64,000 nucleotides of DNA from Oegoconia quadripuncta (Eukaryota; Arthropoda; Insecta; Lepidoptera; Autostichidae). The stretch spans positions 33,672,853 through 33,736,852 of the forward strand of contig OX438742.1 in the NCBI GenBank assembly GCA_949316235.1, read 5' to 3'. Numbering within the stretch: the first letter of the stretch is position 1; every line of letters starts with the position of its first letter. This document shows positions 11,990 to 23,604 of this stretch, piece after piece. Below the pieces are notes generated by a model that was not told the DNA's origin, did no database searches, and worked only from the letters and a program-made list of their open reading frames with translations. Both the position numbers and the translations under genes were made by a program.

Positions 11990-14565
11990 TTCCCGGTGAA
12001 AATATATGAGATAAAACTTTACAAAATGTTTTTGTGGTTTAGATTGCACATAAAAGTTAAATGATAATAATCGTGGTTTCATAATAATCGTAATCCACAA
12101 GCAGGTAGACAGGAAGATTCGGTATGAGCGGCAGCGCTCCAATTTACATATAAATTGTGTCTTTCAGAACTCTGTCGCTGAACTTAAGAAGATGTATAGG
12201 TACTTTGCCGGCAGTAGACTGAACGGGTAAAATGTTGCGGGTATGTCAGTCGAGTTTGTGGAATACTTACTAAATTTAAAATGAACATAATATTTAGTAT
12301 GTTTATGCTTGGATCCGATTACTGAAGTCACGGAAAAGTCAAATGGAAGAGTGCTAAACTACTTTAATATCAATTAGGAACAATTACGTTACATATGTAT
12401 ATGATAATCACTTATACAATGTTCCTAAATCTATTGTAAATAATAATATTACTTAAGCATTTGTATATACCTATATATGTTATTATGTCCAAGTTATTAT
12501 CGCCTCGGAAATCGATTGTGGGAAAAGAAGAGGCACAAGATACATACAGGATCATTATTCTGTTACTCTTTATTTACGAAAATCCAATATCGATGGGTAC
12601 CACGAAGCGAATCTAATGATGGAATTGCAATAAACAAAATTATTGAAGCCTTTCACCTGACTACCAACCACCTATTGCAGATAAAACCTTCTGTATCATC
12701 ATTCTCATCAGACTTGAATCTAATTCGATAAATACCTGGCGCTGGTAACACACAATATACAGAGCGTAGGACGTCCACTCACACGATGAGCAGACGACTT
12801 GAAACTATGGAGGAGGCCTACGTTCTGCCGTGGACGTCAAGTGTTTGTTATGATGATGACTTGAATTTTATCTAATCATCATTGAAAAGAGGCACACTTA
12901 TGGTATCTACGATCAACGTGCTCATTCCACTAAGTTATTCTAAATAAAAACATTAAGAGCTTGCAATCTTTAAACAACATATATCTACCATACTTTTATA
13001 GTGTTAAAATTCACACCGCGCCATCCCTCGCGAGCTTTGAAGTTTCGCCGACTCGAGATAATCCGTCTACAAGCTACTGGATTAGGGTTGGCAGTTATAG
13101 TAACATCGCGTATAAAGTAAACAATAACTTTTCCACGAAATAACACAGCTTTTCTTGTAAAAGTGTTCTATAAACTGACTTCTTAATACTTAGCACGCGT
13201 TTCGGTGTTCCATGTCGGAGGTTAGGATATGGAAGTAATTTAGAGGAGTTGTTCTTTAAATAATTGGAAAATAAGGAAGGTCTTTTTTCCCCCCTGTAGA
13301 TATTATATATTGTGTGTTTTTCTTCAAAAACGACTTAATCTATTGCGTTGTTTCTTCCACTGACATAAAACTTTAGGTTAAAAAAATTACAGTGAAACTG
13401 ATTAAATAAAACAGTAAACCGACTTTAATGAAGTCGGAGACCCTCAAACTCAAGAAAAAGTGAGACTTACGTATGACTCTGATCAATAAGATAACTAACA
13501 TTCCTATAGCACAGGAATATCGTTGCATATCTTAAGTTTACGTCCACACGTCACAAGTAGTTCATATATCTCTCCCCCGGATAATTTGTCGGACTGTCTG
13601 TCACGCCCTGACATTATTAACCCTGTCGATATCTGCCACAACATTGGGGTGCTACTGAATAAATTGGAATTACAAATAGGCACCGTATTGAGATGAACTA
13701 TGAATCTTAACCTTACATTCCCTTTTAAAATGAATGGATATTTCAAATCATGTGTTTTTTCTAATTACATGCATTAGAACACTTCTAGGCGAAATGGATA
13801 CATCGGGGAGCAGAAAAGGAAGTTCGGTTATTCCTAGACGTAATTGTCGATTTTGATTCATCTACAAAGCTGTGAGCTATAGAAACTCGTGGAAAGCATA
13901 TGTATTTCTTTTGAAATATACCATTAGTAATTAACATTATTATTTAAGAGTAACAAACAACAAAATTAGGCAACAATGAAAAGCATTACACGGCCAATTT
14001 GAATCCGGTAGTAACATAAAATGTTTAACCCCTTAATACTACGAATCGCACTTTTAATTCCTTGAAAGCGTTTCTCATTAGCAACGGAAGGGTTAACGCC
14101 AAACGAACCCTGAAATACATTCTTTTGCCTCTCAAGACAATAAAAGAAATTAAGGCTAAAACATCTTTGGAATGTAAACTAAGACGAATTCAAGCGGATC
14201 ATTTCCGTACAGTTGATGCAGTACGGCCGACCAATTAACGACCTCACGTCGTCCTAGCGTTCATACAATCAAAAGCGATATTTGTTGAAGGAGCAGGTAC
14301 AAATGTGTGCGAACTTCATTATATTTTCCATATCTAAAAGTAAATATGTGAAGTTGAAAGATTTCCACGGCTCGGAATCTATCCCCGAGTTTAATCTTAA
14401 ATATAAAAGAATATAAAATTTAAAAAACTAAAATACTGTGATATCATTAAAATATACTAAAAACTGCTTAAAATATCTTCGAAACGGCTCAACCGAATTT
14501 CATCAAACATGGCTAGGAATCTGTCTGTCGTTTACTCTTTAATATCAAAAAACCGCATGCAATAT
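11990..14565. other. Non-coding DNA
   Basis: Contains the LINE tail at 12768-12855 and otherwise no feature. The open frames at 12477-12731, 12961-13143 and 13504-13746 (minus) have no recognisable domain or splice context. Confidence 0.5.
12768..12855 (+). mobile_element. 3' tail of an RTE-type LINE
   Basis: GGAGGAGGCCTACGTTCTGC and CGTGGACGTCAAGTGTTTG followed by TTATGATGATGAC match the lepidopteran RTE-class ending I know as 'aggcctatgtycagcagtggacgtc...gatgatgat'. Only the last ~90 bp is present, which fits a 5'-truncated insertion. The family name is from knowledge, not from a search. Confidence 0.5.
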
Positions 14566-14568
14566 ACA

Positions 14569-14585
14569 ACACATACATACACACA

Positions 14586-14644
<59 letters not shown>

Positions 14645-14665
14645 TCGCACGCGCACGCACACGCG

Positions 14666-14745
<80 letters not shown>
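14569..14745. repeat. Compound microsatellite (ACGC)n-(GC)n-(AC)n
   Basis: After an ACATACATAC lead-in, ACGC tetranucleotides run from about 14585 to 14640. An irregular CGCGCGCG section follows, then pure AC dinucleotides from about 14674 to 14744. All are alternating purine-pyrimidine, so the tract is a strong Z-DNA candidate. The open frames that cross it on both strands (Thr-His and Cys-Val repeats) are by-products. Confidence 0.97.
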
Positions 14746-14747
<2 letters not shown>

Positions 14748-14749
14748 AA

Positions 14750-15415
14750 TATGATGTTAAAAATGATGGTGCTCTTCCAAAAAATAGAGCCCTATAATGA
14801 TGGTGGTAACTTCACTTACTAATGAATGACATTTCGACGATGAGATTCCAGATTCCCTGGTCTTGTCACGTCATGTATTTACATAAATATGTATTGTACC
14901 TACACTTGCGGAATTTAAATGTTTATCAGATTCAGGGAACTTCTGCCGTGTATGGTGATGTTAATGAAGGGAAATAAAATAAGTAGTTCTTTTCAAAACC
15001 TAGGTTTACAATTGAGCTGAAAATCTGCCAAGAGTGTGTCGAACTACGCGTATTGTAGAGATCCATAGTGAAAATATTAATATGTAAAGATGTATAGGGA
15101 AAGGACGAAAATTTGTTCTTTTTTATTCGTAGAACGCAACTTCGGAAGGCATTTTATGTAGGCGCCTGAAAACGTAGCTACAATATTGCGTCATCAATTC
15201 CATCGATTCTAAGTTGTAAAAAAACAACGTTTCCGTGACGTCATATACGACATGAGGAAGGTAAAATTGTTATTATTTTTTTTTCAATTATAAGAATATA
15301 AATTATTTGTGCTGGCAGTATGATTTTGGGAATACATCATTGCGATTGACATTAGATATTAAACGTGTAACTGGTATACAGTTAAGTTAGTTCCACGATT
15401 CTACATTTCGAACAT
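14750..15415. other. AT-rich non-coding DNA
   Basis: No feature recognised between the microsatellite and the SINE-B copy. Confidence 0.5.
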
Positions 15416-15418
15416 TGT

Positions 15419-15884
15419 TTTTTTTTATCCACAACGGGTTAGGTTAGTTGTTCTAAATCATCATGTTAAGTGAAGATGACGCCGAAGGTGGCAATGCGTT
15501 CACCAGGAACCCCCAACTTATTTTGGAGAATGGCTATCTTATCTTTCTTTAAATAGTTTGAGGTTTAAGGTAAGCAATAGAGTGTCGTAGGGCACCGCCT
15601 ACCTTTAGTAGGCGCCGTGTGGAGTACAACTGTCGATCCTACCTTATACCTTAAGTTACAGTGGGAGGATTGAGGAGGCGGGATCTGGCTATCTTATCTC
15701 AAATAGTAAATGATTTTTTTGCTTAGCGGCAGACTTAGATAAAATGGTGATAGCTAGTCAGGCGGACAATAAATACCATAAATAAATACCGCTAATCAAA
15801 CCGAGTAGGTAATTGCTGGGAATGGAACCGGCGACCTCACATTAGTACAACCCAAGTTATTTACATTCAGTCACGGAGACGACT
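15419..15884 (-). mobile_element. SINE-B copy with an internal ~150 bp insertion
   Basis: It reads in reverse: poly(T), ATCATGTTAAGTGAAGATGA, GGTGGCAATGCGTTCACC, CTGGCTATCTTATCT, GGCGGACA, AATCAAACCGAGTA, then degraded B and A boxes ending in CACGGAGACG. Between about 15555 and 15685 there is foreign sequence, and GGCTATCTTATCT with AAATAG occurs on both sides of it (15532 and 15690). Confidence 0.75.
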
Positions 15885-15889
15885 GTTTT

Positions 15890-17925
15890 TAGGAATGTAC
15901 TGAAACATCGAAACGGTAAACGAAAGCATTGCGAGGTTACTAATTATTTTAGATTTCTTCTCTTCAATATGCCTCCCGGCAAAGTTATGTAATAAGACCA
16001 ACCCATCACTTCCCTTCATAAAAGAGCGACTAATAGATTAATTTTTATTCCTGTAGTAAAACATAATCGTAACACCTCATGCTATTGATAGGCAACAGTT
16101 TAGCGAAGAACGTCTAAGAACTGACATCGCCCATCCACTATTTCGTACAGCGGGACGATATAGCCAAATGCTCCCATGAAAACCGATGCACATCGGGACT
16201 TGACAGGTTCACGTTCAATAAAGAACTTGCATAAGCTGTTTATTACGATATGACATAAATTTTACCTGTGAAAGTCATTCCATCGTTGTATTGTTGTTGT
16301 GGAGAACGATTAATGAAATAATTTCATTTCAATATTGGAACAAAAATGACCCATGATATTTCGCTACGAAGGATAGTGCTAACCATAGAACTAATAAAGA
16401 GTGAATAGAAATTTTACATATGGCACCCTTGTGTTTAAAAAGACACAAATCAATTTCACCAGTGCATTCGTCGACGCACCATCATTGATTGGTGTACTCA
16501 TCAATAGTAGATAATGGTTTACTGCAGCTTATTCAACTGCGGAAACTGTTTAGTCCTATCAACGACTACATATGTGGGAGTAGATTAATTAATTCCTCCG
16601 TCAGTGAAACATTTCCAGTATTTAATAGGTTATTTAAATTTTTTTAAGCAAATTTATCAACAATTTGATTATTTGTACCACTTATTTTCCACAGACACAT
16701 AAATATAACCTATAAAATTCTTCCTACCACTATTGAGACAAACTTAGGTGATACGTGAAATTATTTATTTCTTGAAACTATATTTTGAATTTGAACGATA
16801 TCACAAAAATGGTTTTGAGAGCGAGACTCGAGTCTGGCCTACAATTTTAAATAAATAATAATAAGTGGGAAAAAATAAGTAATTATCATAACCTACATAC
16901 ATCTCTTAATCATACTGCAACTTGTCACCGACGGAGGAATTATCATGGGCGTCATACACTGGGCTAGTTAAGGATTGTATAACTTCCATTCAGATACTAC
17001 GTTTCACTGCTGAGTGCCTTTATTTTAGAAAAAACCTCGACAATGCGTTTTTTGAATTTCGAAAAACGATTCTCCCTTTACTTAATTCTGCTGGTCCAAC
17101 TCATTCATCGTATAAAATAGGAGTTCCGATAAATCTCACTATTTCCAAATATACGCAAAGACCCAGTACTCCGTGAATAAATTGCAATAGCGATTCATTC
17201 TTCCCCAAAATTATTCCCATTGCCGTCTCATGCTAAAATATGGTCAAGTGACGGGATTATTTTATACTGTAGTTTAAGCACATAAAAAGAATTGAACCAA
17301 AGTCATAAAAGGCGACCAAGGGAATTTCCATTAAAATGCATCGATAGATAAAATGCATTGCTGTATATTACAAAGTTGAACCGTGGATGATGTTTCAAGC
17401 TAATCTTCTAACGTTTGGAACACCCAGACGCTTATGTTTGGGATAACCCTGACCACCCCATTTGGGATATTTAAACACAAGAATAGTTTCTGGGTGGAAA
17501 TGGTTCCATTAAAAATTGTAATGGGATTTATGCAATTGTCACTATTACCTTGCCATAGTTCTCTCACGTGGGATAGTTACACCTTTTCATTTACACAAAT
17601 ATGTATAGGTCAGCAGCGTCAACAGCTTCTACAAATCTGCAATCCACATTTCGCCTGCGTTGCGTCCAGCAGGGCCTACTAGGTACGCCTGTTCAGCAAT
17701 AAACCTAATTCAGCTTTTCAACAAAACGAAAACCTACAAGCAGTAAAAAAATCACGTCGAAATTCAAGAGTCTTGAATGATGTAACTACAAAGAATTTTT
17801 GCGGTTAGCTTTTAACCGCTTAAAATGGATAAGCTCTAATAATTCGGGTTTACCAAAGGAAAGGACCATACAAGAAAGAATAGATATTTCTATTCGTTAT
17901 TGTTAGTTGTTTCCGAAGTTAACTA
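15890..17925. other. Non-coding DNA, no recognised feature
   Basis: The open frames at 16922-17176 and 17434-17682 are longer than average for this DNA, but neither shows a motif, signal peptide or flanking splice context that I can recognise. Confidence 0.45.
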
Positions 17926-17931
17926 AATATA

Positions 17932-18220
17932 AATTGATCCTGTGCATTATTTTGTATACAGAAACAATTAAAAGAAATTAATGCAAGTAGGTAAGAATTG
18001 ATAGTGATATCTATTATTTAATATATAATATAGTTTATAAAATTAAGATTTAATTTAAATGAATTTAAAATTATGCATAAGAACAATTAATATTTCGTTC
18101 ACTAAATATCAATTGATCTTAATGTATTATTTTGCCCCGTTCAGTTTAATGAGTAAAAAAAAGAAATGGATGCAAAGTACCTACTTCGTGAGAATTGATA
18201 ATGATATCTACTTTATAATA
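17932..18220. repeat. Imperfect tandem duplication, period about 169 bp
   Basis: ACTAAATATAAATTGATCC at 17932 recurs as ACTAAATATCAATTGATCTT at 18101. Both are followed by TATTATTTTG, an AAAAGAAAT...ATGCAA block, and GAATTGATAGTGATATCTA or GAATTGATAATGATATCTAC. Small indels separate the two units. No transposon termini are seen. Confidence 0.7.
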
Positions 18221-18224
18221 CAGA

Positions 18225-19370
18225 AAAATAAAAAATAGTAAGTAAACAATTTTACTTAACCAGTTCTCTTGTGCATAGTATCTGAAACAAGTTATTTCCT
18301 CCATTAATATCGACATTATTACACACGATATATTATACAAGAAACTCAGTCACATAAAAAGAAACTCGTTTGGCTTGGGGCGCTCTCTCAGTACACTCGA
18401 TGTGTGAGCGGTGCTGCGTTGTCTACGAAAAACTCTACAAAGTGCATGCTAGCGCCACCTGTGTTCACACGGTGGAACTTTTAAAACCGAAGGCGTTTAC
18501 AGTTTCCGCGCTTGATACCAGATGGCGATATTAGTCTTGCTCTGCATTTAGTGCTAGTAATGTTTATCATTTTCTTGTCTATGTTGGTAATAAATAGAAA
18601 ATTAAAATGTAAACATGTAATACTAAATATACCTTGGTTCACGCTAAATACAAATTTTAGGATCAAATACCGTAAAGGACAGCTAAAGTAGTGGAAACTC
18701 GCAAACGTTAGATAAGTTAACGTCATCAAATGTTCTTAAGTACCTACCTATGTGTTTAAAATATCAATGTTCCGATTTTTGTCATTCGAATGCGTTTTCT
18801 ACAGATGTGACAAGTCCACACCTCAAATAAATAATTTAATTACATAATTTACCTACTTAACCAAAATTCGAAATTTCGAATCAAATTGTCTATGTCCCAA
18901 AATATCCTTGTTGACCAACGACCGCAATATCGTCATGGTAGTAGGTAAACCGTTTAAAAGGAGAATTAACAATTTTCGAGATTGTTTCCTGGTTTTTTAA
19001 TGCGATGGATATTATGCCTTCAGTTGTGTAGACTACTTAATATAAGATGGACATTTTGTTTCATAGACTTCTCCTTCATTTTAAGAGCTAAGCTCTTATC
19101 GGTGGAGTAATGACAACGGTCTTTCTACTTTCCGCACTCAATTTCTTAGAGTACGTCATGTAATATTCATTTATTAAATATTTATTTTTTGAGTTTTGAC
19201 TTTTTTTTTTATGGTTAACTTGGCTGGACTTTTTTTAAAAAACTTTGCAGATTGATTCAACTGAACAACTTTAACTATGAAACTTCTTATTCGGTTTCCC
19301 ATATGTATTGTTATTTAAAATAGTGTCATTAATTTCCCTGGCTGCAACCAAAAATTATAAAGAGAACAAA
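18225..19370. other. Non-coding DNA
   Basis: A GC-richer stretch at about 18360-18530 (GGGGCGCTCTCTCAGTACAC, TAGCGCCACCTGTGTTCACA) stands out. No gene or repeat family is recognised. Confidence 0.4.
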
Positions 19371-19375
19371 ACAAT

Positions 19376-19437
19376 GAACCTGTGGGTTTTTCGCACAGAT
19401 GATTTTTTTCCGAAGCGATAGTAGTACCTAGTCAGTA
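19376..19437 (+). mobile_element. Fragment of LINE 3' UTR
   Basis: GAACCTGTGGGTTTTTCGC and CACAGATGATTTTTTTCCGA followed by AGCGATAGTAGTA match the LINE-like insert at 44460-44530 (CCTGTGGGTTTCTTGCGCC, CACAGATGATTTCCC, GAAGCGGTGGTAG). Only about 60 bp is recognisable. Confidence 0.45.
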
Positions 19438-19474
19438 TGTTGTTAAAATTGAATTATCGACCCAGAAAATTTTC

Positions 19475-19830
19475 ATTTTTTTTATGCACAAGGGTTGTTA
19501 CCTGTCAACCTTACCTAGGGGTAAGTAAGGGTCAATCACACCTGATGTTAAGTGAAGATGAGGTCGAAGGTGGAGGCGTACTGACCCGGAAACCCCAACA
19601 CATTTGGGGGACTGGCTATCTTATTTCTGACAACCGGAACATAACAATGCTATTAACATTGGTGCTTGGCGGCAGATTTAGATAAGATGGTGGTAGCTAA
19701 CCAGGTGGACATTTAAAATTCCCTACCACCGACCAAACCGAGTACTTAAAATATGTACCTCGCTGGGGATCGAACCCGCGACCTCCGAATCGTAAACCCA
19801 ATGATGTTTATATTGAGCCACGGAGGCGGT
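19475..19830 (-). mobile_element. SINE-B copy, near full length
   Basis: It reads in reverse from the poly(T) through ACACCTGATGTTAAGTGAAG, GAGGTCGAAGGTGGAGGCGT, CTGACCCGGAAACCCCAACA, GACTGGCTATCTTATT and TGGCGGCAGATTTAGATAAG to GGATCGAACCCGCGACCTCC (B box) and GAGCCACGGAGGCGGT (A box end). It is one of the best-preserved SINE-B copies here. Confidence 0.88.
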
Positions 19831-19834
19831 TATA

Positions 19835-20435
19835 AATAACACTTGTTTGTCGTTAACGGAAATACTACTAATTTTAATATTTTGGGCTTAGCTAGGTATG
19901 TACCTAAATGTTATAGACATTATAGGGTATATTATGTTACTTACGTTATATATCCCAACAAGGGATTATTTGTTAAATATGAGAGATATATGAGAGAATA
20001 GTGAATACGTTGTCGAAAACACGCTGTGTAACGCTTGAAATAACACCAATAAGTTTTAAAAAAGGAACGCAATCTATCTGGTAGTTTTGAGTTTATTTGG
20101 CGCCATTCATTTGATTTGATGAATGTCATAGAAGATGACAATCGAAATCGGATTTATTGCACGTATTTTTATGATCTAATTAATTTTCAAAACATTACCT
20201 AACGCCTTAAAACTTATTACACCAAAATTAAATTTCACCAGTGGTTAAACGAGCTGTCTTAGTAAACGTCATAAGAATCACCATCGTGACCAATATCAGC
20301 AATATTCAATATGCAATGATTTTAACAAAAATCGCTACAGAAGCTGACCGGTCAGTAGCAAATGATTTTGGAATTTTGAAAATAGCATAGGTAATATCTG
20401 TATACATCAAACATCAATTATTTTTTAAATATTTA
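19835..20435. other. AT-rich non-coding DNA
   Basis: No feature recognised. The minus-strand frame 19941-20141 has no motif. Confidence 0.5.
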
Positions 20436-20440
20436 TAAGA

Positions 20441-20669
20441 TCGAATTGTGCTGTGGATAGAGAATGAGTGACCCTGCCCTCAAAACCAACGGTTACGGGT
20501 TTGAATCCCGTTAGGTGTAAATGATTGTGTGAATACGAACACATAATCGCGAGTCATGGATGTTTATAAAAATATGTATGTTTGTTCATCCTTTATTTAG
20601 TATCTATAGTACAGGTTTTGCCTTTGTAACTAGATAATTAGTGTCAACGTCCGAAATATATATTTATTT
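20441..20669 (+). mobile_element. SINE-A copy
   Basis: Head TGTGCTGTGGATAG..GTGACCCTGCC, B-box region ACGGTTACGGGTTTGAATCC (one base off consensus), then TAGGTGTAAATGATTGTGTG, CGCGAGTCATGGATGTTTA, TAGTATCTATAGTACAGG and CTAGATAATTAGTGT. Same order as the copies at 24893, 33836 and 35557. Confidence 0.85.
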
Positions 20670-21090
20670 CGTTAATAATTTCTTAAATTGTCGAGTTAAA
20701 CCGTGATGTATCAACAATAAAATAAATGGTTCATGAGGAAAATAAGACGTCTCGGGTATTCGCAATGCATTGAACAATGGTCGCTATGCATTTCCATGCA
20801 GATGATTTTGTTGGCTCCGAGCTCGATTCCGACCCACCGGGAGATTGTGACCGTCGCTCGTCGAGCACTTGTTTAAATGTTGAATATAAAATTCAAATAC
20901 TTAAATTGTTACGTTTGAAGTAATGGGTGCATGTATTATATTTAATGTAAGTATATTATTTGGTTATCTTTTTTTTTTTATTATTTATATTATTATTTAT
21001 ATTATTATTGGTTATAGCATTGTTTTTTTAGCACACAATTTGCTGCTAAACGCCGAATTTACTCCGTTTCCTACTTCAATGCTCAGGTTG
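20670..21090. other. Non-coding DNA with short TTATTA-rich tract
   Basis: A low-complexity TTATTATTTATATTATTAT tract lies at about 20977-21010. Nothing else recognised. Confidence 0.5.
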
Positions 21091-21095
21091 GCTGG

Positions 21096-21363
21096 AAGAT
21101 AATAATAATAATAAATGTCTTTGCACAAACATACAACGCCATCTAGGTCCACAGTAAGCATCTAGGCTTGTGTTATGGATACCAGATGGTTGATAAACTA
21201 CACAAATACATTTTTTTTTGTAAATAAATACATGTATAAATGAAAAACATCCATAACTCGGGAACACATGTCTGTATCATCATACAAAATATGCCCCTAG
21301 CGGGATTCGAACCCGCAACTATTTGATATAGTAGCATAGTTTCTAACCACTATACCAAACAGG
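21096..21363 (-). mobile_element. SINE-A2 copy with intact tRNA-like head
   Basis: Read on the minus strand, the head is TGGTATAGTGGTTAGAAACT (A box, close to true tRNA genes), then TTGCGGGTTCGAATCCCGCT (B box) and AGGGGCATA. The body carries CAGACATGTGTTCCCGAG, CATCTGGTATCCATAACAC and CTAGATGGCGTTGTATG, and the tail is (TTA)n. No tRNA acceptor stem pairing is evident beyond the head, so this is a SINE and not a tRNA gene. Confidence 0.85.
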
Positions 21364-21369
21364 TCGTCG

Positions 21370-22190
21370 ATATAAGTCCACCTTTGTCCATGACCAATCG
21401 TTTGTACTCTGTTATTATAATGTAATATTTTGGTGCAATAAAGAATACAAAGTATTACTTTTTAAATCATCAAGATAGTTGTTTTAATAAATAAAAATAT
21501 AATTAAAATCTGATTTGCAAATAAGTTTGATGCCACAATAATTTTTTAAGCATCAGGTATTACAAAGGACTTCTAATTGGAAGCGGGTCCAACACGCATT
21601 TGGGCGATTTTGTTAACAAAAGTAGAACTACTAGTAAGCCTTATGTTCGGTAGGTAAATGAATATTATTTACCTTATTTATTAGACAAATTCATAACAGA
21701 CTAAAATTACCATAACGCATATACTTTTAATTAAAGTGTCATTCTGTGGAACTTGCTATGTAAACAAAAGACGACCTCAGACACATTTTTTACTTTCGGT
21801 ATTTTCTTATTCGATATGGTTTGACATAAGTGAAGGACTAAATAAGAGTCTTGCCCAATTCATCATTCAGAGACAATTTCAATGTGGCTGTTTGTTCACA
21901 TAGTTAGTAAGTTCCATAGAATGTTAGTTTAGCTTGTAATAATGACTATTAATTTCGTTTTCTATAACAGGAACTTTATGCATACACAAATGTTAATATT
22001 TTAGATTTAATACATTTGCCACTAAAAAGCACTACTGCATCGCACACTAGCGTTCGCTAAGCATTGATTTATATCCGACAATATTGCGACGCACTGACCC
22101 CTCGGCTATTGATACTTACAAAATTCATATTTAAAAGTAAAGTACCGATTGGATAAGATTGTCTTTTACTTCTCTACGATATTATCGGAT
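21370..22190. other. AT-rich non-coding DNA
   Basis: No feature recognised. Confidence 0.5.
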
Positions 22191-22196
22191 TGGTTA

Positions 22197-22490
22197 AGAG
22201 GGTTTATCCCTCACGGTATTCCATACAAACGTTCAACTCCAAATTTTTCAAAATGTGTAAACCGATTTTAATGAAACTTTGTACACATAAAGCTATATAG
22301 AATAGATCTAAAAAGTTGCTAGAGAACATTTTCGAAAAAGAATATTGAGACTAAATTAGAGCGATTTCAAGTTTTCCATGGTGACAGAGAAAATGCAATA
22401 TATCTTTTAAATTCGATATTTTGAATTTTATTCATTTCGGAAATTTGGACTTGAAAGTTAGTATGGAAACCCGTGTAAGATAAACCCTCT
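22197..22490. mobile_element. MITE with ~50 bp terminal inverted repeats and TA duplication
   Basis: The ends are AGAGGGTTTATCCCTCACGG and, on the other strand, AGAGGGTTTATCTTACACGG. Similarity continues inward through TTCCATAC and TTCAA..TCCAAATTT. TA lies on both sides (22195-22196 and 22491-22492). TTAA is also present at both ends, so a piggyBac-type TTAA target cannot be excluded from this copy alone. No coding capacity in ~294 bp. Confidence 0.75.
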
Positions 22491-22494
22491 TAAC

Positions 22495-23025
22495 TTACGA
22501 GTATGTAGTCTCCAGTAACGTTTCCGTATGCTGGAATACACAAAGTGAAAATCAGCTGTTTTGATAATGACAAAGAATTGTGCTTAAATAGTGCCCAAAG
22601 GAAAAAATGTGCCACTGTAGTTCTAGAGTTATTCAGTATATTAAATCATTCTGGTGTCACGTGTTACAGGAAACCTTTCTCATACGCAGAGACTACATTA
22701 CCTATGATTATAATTTGTATCCCAAAAAAAAATGCATAAATATTGCCACCGAAATATACAAGTCTCGTAATTAGTAGGCAGTGGCGTGCACAACATTTAT
22801 ATATTTGCAGGCTTATTTACGTACTAATTATTATGTACCTAATATTTATTTTCTTAAGTTCATTTTATTTGTGTGTACTCTATGTTCCCCCTCACTATTG
22901 TTATTGAACTATGTCAGGTTTGCTGGAAGATATCTCTTTTAGGGATAAGCTTGCCTTTTGTATATCTAACTTATTAATAGCTAAGTATCACTGTAACTGT
23001 TTTTTGTGTATGCAATAAAGTGTTA
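22495..23025. other. Non-coding DNA
   Basis: No gene recognised. GGCAGTGGCGTGCACAAC near 22781 resembles the end of the unclassified repeat at 23436 and 63534, but is too short to annotate. Confidence 0.45.
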
Positions 23026-23030
23026 TAAAC

Positions 23031-23361
23031 ACCGCCTCCGTGGCCCATTGTAAACAACATTGGGTTTACGATTCGGAGGTCGCGGGTTCGATCCCAGCGG
23101 GTTACATGTTTAAGAACTCGGTTTGGTTGGTGGTAGGACATTTTAAAATGTCCGCCTGGCTAGCTACCACCATCTTATCTAAATCTGCCGCCAAGCAGCA
23201 ATGTTAATTCCGGTTGTCAGAGATAAGATAGCCAGTACCCCAATTGTGTTGGGGTTTCCGGGGTCAGTACGCTTCCACCTTCGACCTCATCTTCACTTAC
23301 CAGCAGGTGTGATTGAGGTCAAGTACGAACCCGTCGTGCATTAAAAAAAAAATAAAAAAAA
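23031..23361 (+). mobile_element. SINE-B copy, full length with poly(A)
   Basis: Head ACCGCCTCCGTGGCCCATTG (A box), then GGTCGCGGGTTCGATCCCAG (B box), then body CTCGGTTTGGTTGGTGGTAG, ATGTCCGCCTGGCTAGCTAC, AGATAAGATAGCCAGTACC, GGGGTCAGTACGCTTCCACC and CTCATCTTCACTTACCAGCA, ending in a T-interrupted poly(A). The best plus-strand reference copy of the family in this window. Confidence 0.9.
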
Positions 23362-23435
23362 TATTTTGTCACAGGGTAGGTAGAATTATAAAATTTAGTA
23401 TAAAACGAGGAAAAATACAACTACAAAATAATAAC

Positions 23436-23600
23436 TTACTCTTTTAGCAATTTTCGCAACTGTTTAGAATATTTTCTGTTCATATCAGTATGAATCAGCT
23501 GTCTTGACAATACATTTCGAGGAAAGCTTACAATAACGTAGGGTAGGCACTGCCTTTCTGCCTGTAGGAAGGGCACGCCACTGATAGTAGGTTCAAAAAC
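23436..23600 (-). repeat. Unclassified interspersed repeat, copy 1
   Basis: On the minus strand it reads CAGTGGCGTGCCCTTCCTAC, AGGCAGAAAGGCAG, TAAGCTTTCCTCGAAATGTA and TTGTCAAGACAGCTGATTC. The same order occurs on the plus strand at 63534-63715. The minus-strand open frame here is part of the repeat and shows no known domain. Confidence 0.6.
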
Positions 23601-23604
23601 AACG

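Noticed and set aside
14509..14754. Four overlapping open frames on both strands (Thr-His, Cys-Val repeats)
   Set aside because: They are translations of the (ACGC)n/(AC)n microsatellite.
15421..15450. GGGTTAGGTTAG as insect telomere repeat (TTAGG)n
   Set aside because: Only about two imperfect units, inside the tail of a SINE-B copy.
22194..22493. piggyBac-type MITE on the basis of TTAA flanks
   Set aside because: The related end at 45726 has TA but not TTAA outside it, so TA duplication is the simpler reading.
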